This document shows positions 1 to 7,658 of a stretch of DNA of 64,000 nt, piece after piece. The notes below the pieces were generated by a model. It worked only from the letters and a program-made list of their open reading frames with translations, was not told the DNA's origin and searched no databases. The DNA is from Bacteroidales bacterium (GTDB taxonomy: Bacteria > Bacteroidota > Bacteroidia > Bacteroidales > Marinilabiliaceae), in assembly GCA_017960905.1 (NCBI GenBank), contig JAGCYH010000006.1:1-64000 (forward strand), written 5' to 3'. Position numbers and translations under genes: made by a program. Position 1 is the stretch's first letter. Every line of letters starts with the position of its first letter.

Positions 1-858
1 GGCCGAAAATATCTGATTGTCAGCGTTGTCGAACAGTGTAGCCTTCACCTTTGCGCTGCCCGAAGTTTTCACGGTAATGTCGAGTGCGCCGTTGGTGTAG
101 TTATCGGTCAGGTCGGGGACAATCTCCACATCGTTGGCGTGCACTTTGGGCTGCGAGTAAAGGTAGCATTCGCGCGCAATGCCCGCAAAGCGCCAGAAAT
201 CCTGGTCTTCGAGATACGAGCCGTCGCACCAGCGGAAAATCTGCATAGCAAACAGATTTTCACCCTTTTTCAAGTATTTTGTAATGTCGAATTCGGCGGC
301 CACCTTGCTGTCTTCAGAGTACCCGACAAACTTGCCGTTCACCCACAAATAAACGTTCGAAGTTGCAGAACCAATGTGAATTATAACGTTTTGTCCTGTC
401 CAGTTGTCGGGGATTGTAATTGTCCGACGGTATGAGCCAACGTGGTTGTGCACGGTGCCCACTTCGGGTGCTTGGTCGCCCGAGAACGGCGCCCACGGAA
501 AACCGACATTGGTGTAAACAGGGTCGCCATAGCCATTGAGTTCCCATAATCCAGGAACTGGCATATAGCCCCACTGCGAGTCGTCGAAGTTGGTTTGGAA
601 GAAGGTTGTCGGCCGTTGGTCGGCATTCTCAACCCAATTGAATTTCCATTGACCTTCAATCGACAAATAGTTTGCAGCCAGCGTTTTGTCACCGTTTTTT
701 GCGTCATCGGCATTGCTGAAAGCAAAATAGTCAGCGTGCTGCTCCAGTCGGTTTATCTGATTCACGTTTGGATTGCGCCACTCGCTATAGCTTTGCGGTG
801 CTGCCGCTACCGTAACACTCATCGCCGCTACCAGAGAGGCGAAATTTTGTATTTTCAT
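1..858 (-). CDS. Beta-galactosidase, glycoside hydrolase family 2 (5' part; runs off the window)
   Basis: The frame is open from an ATG at 858 to the window edge (286 codons) and holds only the N-terminal part of a roughly 1000-residue enzyme. A signal peptide of about 20 residues ends near VAAAPQS, so it is exported, unlike cytoplasmic E. coli LacZ. The jelly-roll sugar-binding domain follows: WRNPNVNQINR, the PVPGLWELNGYG stretch, VNGKFVGYSEDSK and DGSYLEDQDFWRFAGI are typical of LacZ-type GH2 proteins. The catalytic TIM barrel lies beyond the edge, so activity and substrate (probably beta-galactosides from host or plant glycans) are inferred. A TACTTTTG box at 886-893 on the minus strand is a likely promoter. 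Confidence 0.9.
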   Translation of the reverse strand, partial: MKIQNFASLVAAMSVTVAAAPQSYSEWRNPNVNQINRLEQHADYFAFSNADDAKNGDKTLAANYLSIEGQWKFNWVENADQRPTTFFQTNFDDSQWGYMPVPGLWELNGYGDPVYTNVGFPWAPFSGDQAPEVGTVHNHVGSYRRTITIPDNWTGQNVIIHIGSATSNVYLWVNGKFVGYSEDSKVAAEFDITKYLKKGENLFAMQIFRWCDGSYLEDQDFWRFAGIARECYLYSQPKVHANDVEIVPDLTDNYTNGALDITVKTSGSAKVKATLFDNADNQIFSA

Positions 859-885
859 AGTTTTATGTTTTATTGTGTTTTTTGA

Positions 886-914
886 CAAAAGTACAAACAT
901 TTGGCAAAAAACAA
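886..914 (-). promoter_or_regulatory. Probable promoter of the GH2 gene
   Basis: The minus strand reads TACTTTTG at 886-893 (TAnnTTTG, the Bacteroidota -7 box). A TTG at 912-914 sits 18 bases further upstream, near the expected -33 position. The -7 box lies about 28 bases before the start codon. Confidence 0.45.
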
Positions 915-952
915 AAGAGGCTGTCCATAAACTTTTATGGACAGCACTCCTC
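903..952 (-). terminator. Rho-independent terminator of the small membrane protein gene
   Basis: A 12-bp stem (920-931 with 934-945) with a 2-base loop is extended by GAGG/CCTC at the foot. On the minus strand it is followed by a T-rich tract (903-916). It lies 36 bases after the stop at 989 and overlaps the promoter region of the next gene. Confidence 0.75.
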
Positions 953-988
953 GTTTTAACGGATAGATTGTTGATAATTACCAACTCA

Positions 989-1483
989 TTATTTATCAAT
1001 CAGTTCGAATAGCTTTTGCACGTTGTCGGCGGTAAGGCCGAAAGGCTCCGAGATAGGCACGTAGCTATAGGGCACATATTGGAAAAACATGCCACGGATA
1101 AACTTCCCGTCGGTTGTGGCTACGATGTCGAGACGTATCTCGCCCGAGCCGTCGAGCTTGACATTGCAAGCGACGCCAGCCGATTTCAAGAAATCGGCGA
1201 CGTCGGTCATCTGATTGTAGCGCACGTATCTGCTGCGCTCTCGTACAGTGCAACCAGTTGCGTTGTAAACTGTTTTGACACTGTATTTTATGCAGATGAA
1301 AATACCTATGGCTAAAGCAGCTAAACCGCCCAGAATGAGTGCCGTTTGCGCGGCACCGATGATGAAAAGCACTATGCCGCCAATGATGAATGCATTGGCA
1401 ATGATGAGGTTGACAATACTTGTCTGTTTCGACAGTTCTTTGCCGTCGCCGGCAAGAGCGTCGCTAAGTTTTATATTTGACAT
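989..1483 (-). CDS. Small inner-membrane protein of unknown function
   Basis: This is a 164-residue protein I do not recognise. Residues about 24-44 and 47-67 form two hydrophobic helices separated by a short turn, so the protein is probably an inner-membrane hairpin. The C-terminal 95 residues are soluble, beginning near a Cys-containing stretch (NATGCTVRERSRY) and ending in LTADNVQKLFELIDK. This layout is seen in many uncharacterised Bacteroidota proteins. It has its own terminator at 903-952 and no obvious partner. Codon use matches the neighbours, so it is probably a resident gene. Confidence 0.7.
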   Translation of the reverse strand: MSNIKLSDALAGDGKELSKQTSIVNLIIANAFIIGGIVLFIIGAAQTALILGGLAALAIGIFICIKYSVKTVYNATGCTVRERSRYVRYNQMTDVADFLKSAGVACNVKLDGSGEIRLDIVATTDGKFIRGMFFQYVPYSYVPISEPFGLTADNVQKLFELIDK

Positions 1484-1538
1484 TTTTACAACTAATTAAA
1501 AATTAAACAATTACGCCATATAGAGGCGCGTGATGATA

Positions 1539-1566
1539 CTTTACGCAGGCAAAGGCCTGCGTAAAG
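1539..1566. repeat. Perfect 12-bp hairpin between genes
   Basis: CTTTACGCAGGC (1539-1550) pairs with 1555-1566 across a 4-base loop. Neither strand has a T-run after it, so it is not a clear terminator, although it lies 25 bases after the stop of the C10 operon. Its core CAGGC/GCCTG also occurs in the terminator at 24771. Confidence 0.7.
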
Positions 1567-1590
1567 ACTGAAAAACGTTGTAAAATGCAG

Positions 1591-1965
1591 CTAAATGATA
1601 AGCCGGCGCAACCGCACGACATATAAGTCGGCAGGGCGGTTGGCCGGAAAAAGTCTGTTGAGCTGGCGATGGCAAGCCTTGTATTTACAAGGCTTGACGA
1701 CATCGTAGCCAGCGGTTGATTCTAATACGATGCGGCGCTGCTGCGCGCCAATGCGGTTATTGTGTTTGTTGCCCGTTATGCGGGCAACAGTCATTGGGTC
1801 GGGCGGACATTCGTAGGCGGAGTTGTTGTTCTGCACATTGTCGTACTGATGCGCAGTATGTGTCGGTGCGCCATTCGGCGCACCGCCTATTTGCTCAGTA
1901 ATCGCCGATATGCGAAATGCGCATAAAACGCTGAAAAACAATAATATAACCGCCGAGCGTATCAT
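1591..1965 (-). CDS. Small secreted protein, third gene of the C10 protease operon
   Basis: This is a 124-residue protein I do not recognise. It has a signal peptide (hydrophobic residues 4-21, cleavage probably after RISA) and a basic mature part with three cysteines (YECPP, KPCKYKACH). The ATG overlaps the stop of the protease gene in an ATGA junction, and AGGAGG stands 8 bases upstream, so translation is probably coupled. The coding region is unusually full of perfect inverted repeats: 1673-1696 (11 bp), 1864-1885 (9 bp) and 1768-1788 (8 bp). The operon position suggests a periplasmic or secreted partner of the protease, but nothing in the sequence shows a function. It could also be a decayed gene. 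Confidence 0.5.
   Translation of the reverse strand: MIRSAVILLFFSVLCAFRISAITEQIGGAPNGAPTHTAHQYDNVQNNNSAYECPPDPMTVARITGNKHNNRIGAQQRRIVLESTAGYDVVKPCKYKACHRQLNRLFPANRPADLYVVRLRRLII
1673..1696. repeat. In-gene inverted repeat, 11-bp stem, 2-base loop
   Basis: CAAGCCTTGTA is followed after two bases by its exact reverse complement. It lies in frame within the 124-residue gene of the C10 operon, covering the codons around the KPCKYKAC stretch. Confidence 0.85.
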
Positions 1966-4900
1966 TCTGCATTAACCTCCTGCACCTCTGGCTCCAATAC
2001 AGTCTCGTATTTCAGCGTGAATGTGCCTTCTTGCTCCACTGTGTGCGTTGTAATATCTTCTACTTTCGACTTGTGCGGACCTGTCAGCGCCTCGGCACCG
2101 TCGCCAAATTCGTTGCGGTTCACATTATCGATTCGCTCCACAGCTTCGGCGGTTATCTCGTATTCGCCTTCGCCAGTGTAAGTTACGGTGTACGACTTCT
2201 TGTCGTCGCTCTCCACAACCGTGAAGTCGCCCGAAATCTTGTGTTTTATAATGCCGTTGAGCAGGTTGTCGAGGCGGTACGCAAGTTCTGCGTTCTCGTC
2301 GTTGAAGTATTTGATAAACTGCTCTAATGTCTTCTCTGTGAACTGATACTGAGTTTCGATAGTGAACTTGCCTTTCCCTTCTTTTCCCTCGAGTTTCGTT
2401 GTGAGGTCGTCGCCAATTGTTACATTGCCGTACTGGTCTACTGTGATGAAGTCGTGTTTTGCGAAGTATTTCTCCAACTCGGTCTGCATATGTGTGTTCA
2501 TGTACAAAGGCGAGTTGTTGAGCATTATGCCCCAGTTCGGACTGTAAACGGTAGTATATTCGCCCTCATACTCGCCGTAGCAGTCGTAATGTATTGGAAC
2601 TTGTGCGGGGTCGTACGTCAGCTCGAGGTTTTTCAGCTCGGGAGCTTCAACACGGGCGCCTTCTTTGTCGATGTCCAACGTTATCTCAACCTTCCCAGTT
2701 TTGTTCGGAATAGTGAAAATAAAGTCTTTTTTCGCCTCATCTCTCTTGTTGAAGAGGGTTATTTTGCATTGCGCATCGTTCTCGATAAGAGACCACACGG
2801 TGAAATAGCCCAGCGAAGCAGTGCCTTTGTCGGTGATGGTGCGTTTCCAGTTTTGGGGGTCGCTCGCCACTTCGGGAATATGTGAGAAGGCTATTGTCCA
2901 GCCTGCATATTTCGATGTCTCGCCCTCTTTCCACGACGAATCCACTATTCGGAATCCCATGTAGGTGTTGAATATCGACATGTAGTCTCTCAATGCCTTC
3001 GAGCAGCGTGTGGCAGCCTTGGCGCCGAGGTGGTTTTTGATGGCGAAGAACACGCTGTAAAGCTCGCCGTTCATCAGGTCTGCGTAGAATTCGTCGGATA
3101 TGGTCTTGCGGGTGGCTTCACTTGGGTAAAACCACGACGACAGCCCTTGGTTCTTCGTCTCAGCCACGCACATCGCCTGTGCGTCGGTGTCGTTCCAAAA
3201 TCGGTCGCAATACTCGCGCACAGCAGCCTCTATGTAGGCTACAAGACGTTGCTCCGTCATGGTCTCTTTTTCAAATACCGGAAGGAAAAACTCGTACCAA
3301 TCTTTCGGTGTGCGGTACCAGTTCTTGCCATATCTCGACGTGCCGCTGACTACAGCGGCACTGGCTTTGCTGTAATAGAGTCGGTACGACTCGCGGTAGA
3401 GGTCCACCTGGCGCTCCTGCACCATGGTGCCGAACTTTTCGAGAGCCACACCTACAAACGCCACCGTGCCCATCGAAGCCTGCATGATGGCGGTTCCAAT
3501 GGCCGACGACAATACGCTTGAACTAAGTCCCAGTATGGCTTTGAGCGAGTTGCTTGCCACGCCCACTTCGTCGCCTTTGATGTCGGCTTTGACGACATCG
3601 TATATTGTCAGTGCGGTGCCCAAATAGCCCACGGCATCGATTGCATGGCCCAATGCTTCAGATTCGAAGCCCATTGCTTGCAGGTAGTTCCATCCGCCGT
3701 CGAGACCTATGCTCTGCCAGAATCCCATATTGTCTTTCCATTCGCTCACAGCGCCTTCGTCAATGTCGTACGCCGTTGCGAGGCCGTAGAGCGTCTTGGC
3801 GGCCTCTTTGAGGTCGTATAAGTGCGGAATGGCGTCGTAGGCTGTGCGAAGCAGTGTGCGGGCGGTGTTTTTCGAATTCTCAATAAAGAAAGCACTGAAC
3901 ACCGAAAGGTGGTCAGTAGTGATGACTATCTCTTGCTTGTTTTCGTCATAGACGAAGCACACAGGTTCCCACTCGCCAGTATCTTCGTTGAAGTATGCTG
4001 CGCAAACTCTCTCGTTGCTCTTCGGGTCGACGGGTATGGTGATGTCGGCAGTGCCGCTCAACTCGTGAACGCCGTTCGACAGACTTACGTCGACAGTTAT
4101 ACCATTGCGGGCGCCGCTCACTATGCTGGGCACCGATTCGGCGTAGCGAATGCACAGCTGCACATCTTCGTCGATGACGGTGGGCAAAAGCTCCACCGTG
4201 CAGTTTTGCGCCTCAGCTTTAAGGTTGTCGGCGCCGAGGTCGAAGACCTCGGCATTGCCATACACGAAGCTGTTGGTCCACGTGATGCTGTCAACAGCCA
4301 TTATGTCGGTGCTGATGTCGCCTTTGCCCGAGCTCGACACCACGAACATCGGCCGCCCTGCGCTCTCTTCGATGCGTATGTTGGTAATGTCGCTTACAGC
4401 GACATTGGATTTTGTCTGTCCGTCGTTGCTGCCATGCACAACCATGTAGTACTGCATCGCTTGCGGCGGTGCGGGCACGTAAGGCGCGCCCGCTTCGATG
4501 TTCGGGAAACGCCGCCAGCCCGGTGCGTTGCGATATAGTTCTACAGTGCCTTCGGGCACTACGAGCGTGGCGTCGGGCGAGTTGGTGAATATCTTGTCGT
4601 TGAACGTCTCGTCGGATATCATTGGCGGTATTACCGCCAAGCAGGTGAGGGTGCTCAATGTTTCGCACTTGCCGAAAGCACCATCCATCTCTACAATGGT
4701 GTTAGGAAGTGTAACGCCCTGATAATAAGTTCGACCCTCAACTTTGATTGAATAAATACGGCTGCCGATACTATTCGGCTCAAGTCGTGTTAGATTCGCG
4801 GGAAACGACATCTGATTGTCGCCGATGGGGAATCTCGTCGGCGCTGCTACAACGAGGCTTGTGGCGTTGTCGTTGGTAATCATCCAGATGCTTGGCGCAC

Positions 4901-6644
4901 TGAAATATGGGTTGTCGTATGGGTCTTCGAAGAAAATTGCGCCGCAATTGTAGAATGCATCGGGCGAGATACGCTTTACTTTGGGCGGAATGATGAACGT
5001 GCTTCCCTCAAATGTCGCTGTGCAGAAAGCCTCAGAGCCTATTTCCTCCAAATTTTTGAAAGTAGGCTGGGTAGTGAATTTGCACATGCCGAATGCTCTG
5101 TAACCCAGCGAAGTAATACAGTCGAGCCATTCGCCTTTCGGACCGGCCTGGAAAAATGCCTCATCATCGACAGCAAAAGCAGGGCTTTTGCTCGTTACAT
5201 CGGTTAGCGGGCACATGTAAAACGCTTTTTTACCAATACGCTTTAACGACGAGCCTATGCTAAGTGTCCTTACGCCAGTTAGTTGGAACGCTTGGTCGGG
5301 AACAGCCTCTAACTTGTCGCTCAGAATAAGCGTGTCGATGGTGGAATAGATGAAGGTGAACGGGTCGATGGCCTCAACATTTCCGCCTAGGGTAACTTTG
5401 CGGAAGCTGCCTTTTCTGAAAAACGATTGTTTCCTGATACGCGTTACTTTGTACGAATTGCCGTCAGATCCCACAACCTCGTCGGGAATGACAAGCACGG
5501 CGTCGGTTACGCTTTCAGGTTCGTAGTTGAGAATCTCAGCAGTGCCATCGTGCAGCAGACCGTATTTTATGTCGTTGATGACCTCAATCTCAGCATCATA
5601 CGGGCGTACGCCCGTAAAGATGGTGCAACTTTTCGGATAATGCGAGGCGGCGTTCTTGTAATATCCGTCGCAATAGCCATCCCATCCGTAGTTGAAGTGG
5701 AAATAATTGTTCGATGTGTAGCCGTCGCATACCAAGGCGTGCCCGTCGCCTCCTTCAATAGGGTCGCCACGATAGAGCACCGGACGTCGTTCGTCAAGCT
5801 CTTGTTTCATGTATGTTATGAGGTCTAAAACACTCTCGCCGCTTTTTTCGGCAATGTCGGGCGAAAAGCCGAAGTTGTCAACCAGAGGTTGGCTCATTAA
5901 ATAAGCCGGACTCTTCTCTGGTGAATAATCAGCTAAGAAAACCTTTCCTGCATCGGCCATCAGCTCCGCCACTGCGTTAGCCTGCACATCGTTGTATCTG
6001 TTCGACTCGTATTTGTCGAGCATGTTGTCCCAGTCGTATGAACGGCCCGAGAAATCGTCGCCATTGTGCAATTTGCCTCTTGTCTGCTTCGGCCACTTCC
6101 AGTAACGCAGCACTTGCGCAACGGCGGTTGGAACGCAGCCTGTAGGGCAACCAACCGGACACAGTTGGTTGTACGGACCCCATTGGTCCCATTGCGTTGT
6201 AAGCAGCGGCTCCACTATCACTGTGCCTAAGTCTTGCTGCCGTGTCGACCAAAGGACAACGGTCTTGTTGCCGCTTATATGGTCAATGTCGGCCGAATAT
6301 CCGCTGAGCAGCTCCTTCATCTGCACGGGCGCTTTGTCGTAGTCGAACGAACCGTGGTCGCAGTAGCCAAGTATGTCGGCCTCGGCGCCTTGCTTGCCCG
6401 ACACGACCACGAATCCGTGGTCGTTGCCGTAGTTCACAACATAGACGTTGGCTTTGTTGGTCTTGCCCGACTTCTCGGTGTAGGCTATTGTTGGATCTTC
6501 GCCTATGACGGCCGTCTTGAGACCGACGGATTTATTGGCAAAGTCGCGGGCAATCTGCAATGCCTGCTCCCTGGTTATGTCGGCGGCATACAGCTGGGCA
6601 TAGCCCAGCATAGATGCTATTATGAGTGATATGGACTTTTTCAT
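1962..6644 (-). CDS. C10 family (streptopain-like) cysteine protease with LRR_5 repeats
   Basis: This is a large (1560-residue) exported protein. Residues 1-20 are a signal peptide, and about 21-110 resemble the propeptide (Spi inhibitor) domain that opens with REQALQIARDFANKS. The peptidase domain follows. The nucleophile is Cys170 in CPTGCVPTAVAQ, with His302 in GGDGHALVCDGY and the conserved NYGWDG just after. Residues about 350-710 are BspA-type LRR_5 repeats and Ile/Val-rich strands. The rest (about 730-1560) has no domain I recognise and includes an Ala-rich hydrophobic stretch near 1040-1090. It is the middle gene of a coupled operon, with ATGA overlaps at both ends. SpeB-like enzymes cleave host or competitor proteins, and secretion to the surface is inferred. 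Five 9-bp perfect inverted repeats lie inside the gene. Confidence 0.9.
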   Translation of the reverse strand: MKKSISLIIASMLGYAQLYAADITREQALQIARDFANKSVGLKTAVIGEDPTIAYTEKSGKTNKANVYVVNYGNDHGFVVVSGKQGAEADILGYCDHGSFDYDKAPVQMKELLSGYSADIDHISGNKTVVLWSTRQQDLGTVIVEPLLTTQWDQWGPYNQLCPVGCPTGCVPTAVAQVLRYWKWPKQTRGKLHNGDDFSGRSYDWDNMLDKYESNRYNDVQANAVAELMADAGKVFLADYSPEKSPAYLMSQPLVDNFGFSPDIAEKSGESVLDLITYMKQELDERRPVLYRGDPIEGGDGHALVCDGYTSNNYFHFNYGWDGYCDGYYKNAASHYPKSCTIFTGVRPYDAEIEVINDIKYGLLHDGTAEILNYEPESVTDAVLVIPDEVVGSDGNSYKVTRIRKQSFFRKGSFRKVTLGGNVEAIDPFTFIYSTIDTLILSDKLEAVPDQAFQLTGVRTLSIGSSLKRIGKKAFYMCPLTDVTSKSPAFAVDDEAFFQAGPKGEWLDCITSLGYRAFGMCKFTTQPTFKNLEEIGSEAFCTATFEGSTFIIPPKVKRISPDAFYNCGAIFFEDPYDNPYFSAPSIWMITNDNATSLVVAAPTRFPIGDNQMSFPANLTRLEPNSIGSRIYSIKVEGRTYYQGVTLPNTIVEMDGAFGKCETLSTLTCLAVIPPMISDETFNDKIFTNSPDATLVVPEGTVELYRNAPGWRRFPNIEAGAPYVPAPPQAMQYYMVVHGSNDGQTKSNVAVSDITNIRIEESAGRPMFVVSSSGKGDISTDIMAVDSITWTNSFVYGNAEVFDLGADNLKAEAQNCTVELLPTVIDEDVQLCIRYAESVPSIVSGARNGITVDVSLSNGVHELSGTADITIPVDPKSNERVCAAYFNEDTGEWEPVCFVYDENKQEIVITTDHLSVFSAFFIENSKNTARTLLRTAYDAIPHLYDLKEAAKTLYGLATAYDIDEGAVSEWKDNMGFWQSIGLDGGWNYLQAMGFESEALGHAIDAVGYLGTALTIYDVVKADIKGDEVGVASNSLKAILGLSSSVLSSAIGTAIMQASMGTVAFVGVALEKFGTMVQERQVDLYRESYRLYYSKASAAVVSGTSRYGKNWYRTPKDWYEFFLPVFEKETMTEQRLVAYIEAAVREYCDRFWNDTDAQAMCVAETKNQGLSSWFYPSEATRKTISDEFYADLMNGELYSVFFAIKNHLGAKAATRCSKALRDYMSIFNTYMGFRIVDSSWKEGETSKYAGWTIAFSHIPEVASDPQNWKRTITDKGTASLGYFTVWSLIENDAQCKITLFNKRDEAKKDFIFTIPNKTGKVEITLDIDKEGARVEAPELKNLELTYDPAQVPIHYDCYGEYEGEYTTVYSPNWGIMLNNSPLYMNTHMQTELEKYFAKHDFITVDQYGNVTIGDDLTTKLEGKEGKGKFTIETQYQFTEKTLEQFIKYFNDENAELAYRLDNLLNGIIKHKISGDFTVVESDDKKSYTVTYTGEGEYEITAEAVERIDNVNRNEFGDGAEALTGPHKSKVEDITTHTVEQEGTFTLKYETVLEPEVQEVNAE

Positions 6645-7138
6645 AACTTTCTGAATTTAAATGAGAAATGGTCGGTTTTGACAAGGAAGATGTCTTTGCC
6701 CAGTTGCGTAGTGGGTATGTCGGCTCGGCCGTCGCCGTCGAGCTTGTACTGTCCGACTTTTATTCCGCTAAGGTTGAATATATAAACTTGCGAATATGGC
6801 TTGCCGCCTTCGATTGATAGCGTTCCCGACTTAAAGCTGAAGTGTGTCTCCACGTCGTCCTCCATCTCCTCGATGCCAGTGTTGATGTCGGCCGTGCCGA
6901 AGCTCAGTTTGCGCAACAAAGGTATCGGGAATTGCATCGAGGTGCGTGTTGTCGAAATCACCAGCTCGTTGTTCGAATATGTTATCATCGGCTTTTCAGC
7001 GAAGCCAAACACCGCCATCTTGCCGTCGGTCTGATAGACGACAATGGCGTTGGGCTCTGTCGGTGTCGGCTCTTCCGCCCACACCGTCGGTGTGGCGAAA
7101 GCCGACAATAATGCCAGTATGGTCGATATTTTTTTCAT
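6641..7138 (-). CDS. Small exported protein with a secretion-tail-like C-terminus
   Basis: This is a 165-residue protein with a signal peptide ending near TVWAEEP. The middle (VVYQTDGKMAVFGF onward) resembles short beta domains found before sorting tails. The last 55 residues (YIFNLSGIKVGQY, then ending SFKFRKL) resemble a type A T9SS sorting domain but are shorter than usual. It is the first gene of the C10 operon, and its TGA overlaps the protease ATG. The protease itself ends without such a tail, so this protein may be a separately secreted partner. That is an inference from context. An N-terminal propeptide-inhibitor role is not supported by any motif. Confidence 0.7.
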   Translation of the reverse strand: MKKISTILALLSAFATPTVWAEEPTPTEPNAIVVYQTDGKMAVFGFAEKPMITYSNNELVISTTRTSMQFPIPLLRKLSFGTADINTGIEEMEDDVETHFSFKSGTLSIEGGKPYSQVYIFNLSGIKVGQYKLDGDGRADIPTTQLGKDIFLVKTDHFSFKFRKL

Positions 7139-7223
7139 AGTGTATGAGGTTTATTTTTGTTTGAAAATGAGCGATTTCCGCCGTAAATATTATTTTACGT
7201 TCGCGAACCCGAATGGTTGTTTT

Positions 7224-7658
7224 TCAACCTCTTTTCTGCGCGAAAAAATCCAATACCAATTGGCTGCATTCGTCGGCGCAGACGCCGCTGCGGACTATGG
7301 TTTTGGGGTGGAGCAACGATGGCGCGCAGCGGGCGTAGCCGCGCTTCGGGTCCGAAGCGCCATAGACGAGTTCCGACAATTGCGCCCAGGCTAATGCGCC
7401 GGCGCACATCACGCATGGCTCTATCGTAACGTATAACGTGCAGTCGGTCAGGTATTTGCCACCGAGCGTCTGCGTGGCGGCCGATAGCGCGAGTATCTCG
7501 GCGTGGGCTGTAACGTCGTTGAGGCGCTCCGTCTGGTTGTGGCCACGCCCTATTATACGTCCCTTGCTGACGACCACGGCGCCCACGGGTATCTCGTCTT
7601 CTTGTGCGGCTTTGCGGGCCTCTTTCAGCGCCTCGCGCATGTAGAGTTCATCGTCCAT
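7224..7658 (-). CDS. tadA: tRNA adenosine(34) deaminase TadA
   Basis: A 144-residue zinc deaminase that converts A34 to inosine in the tRNA-Arg wobble position. The full signature is present: His52 and Glu54 in TAHAEILAL (zinc ligand and proton shuttle), and Cys82 and Cys85 in EPCVMCAGAL (zinc ligands). Length is normal. Its ATG overlaps the end of the upstream Ig-like lipoprotein gene by 11 bases, so the two are cotranscribed. A 9-bp perfect inverted repeat (7341-7360) falls within the YGASDPKRGY region. Confidence 0.95.
   Translation of the reverse strand: MDDELYMREALKEARKAAQEDEIPVGAVVVSKGRIIGRGHNQTERLNDVTAHAEILALSAATQTLGGKYLTDCTLYVTIEPCVMCAGALAWAQLSELVYGASDPKRGYARCAPSLLHPKTIVRSGVCADECSQLVLDFFAQKRG

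Noticed and set aside
1539..1566. Terminator of the C10 operon
   Set aside because: A strong hairpin, but no T-run on either strand; kept only as a repeat.
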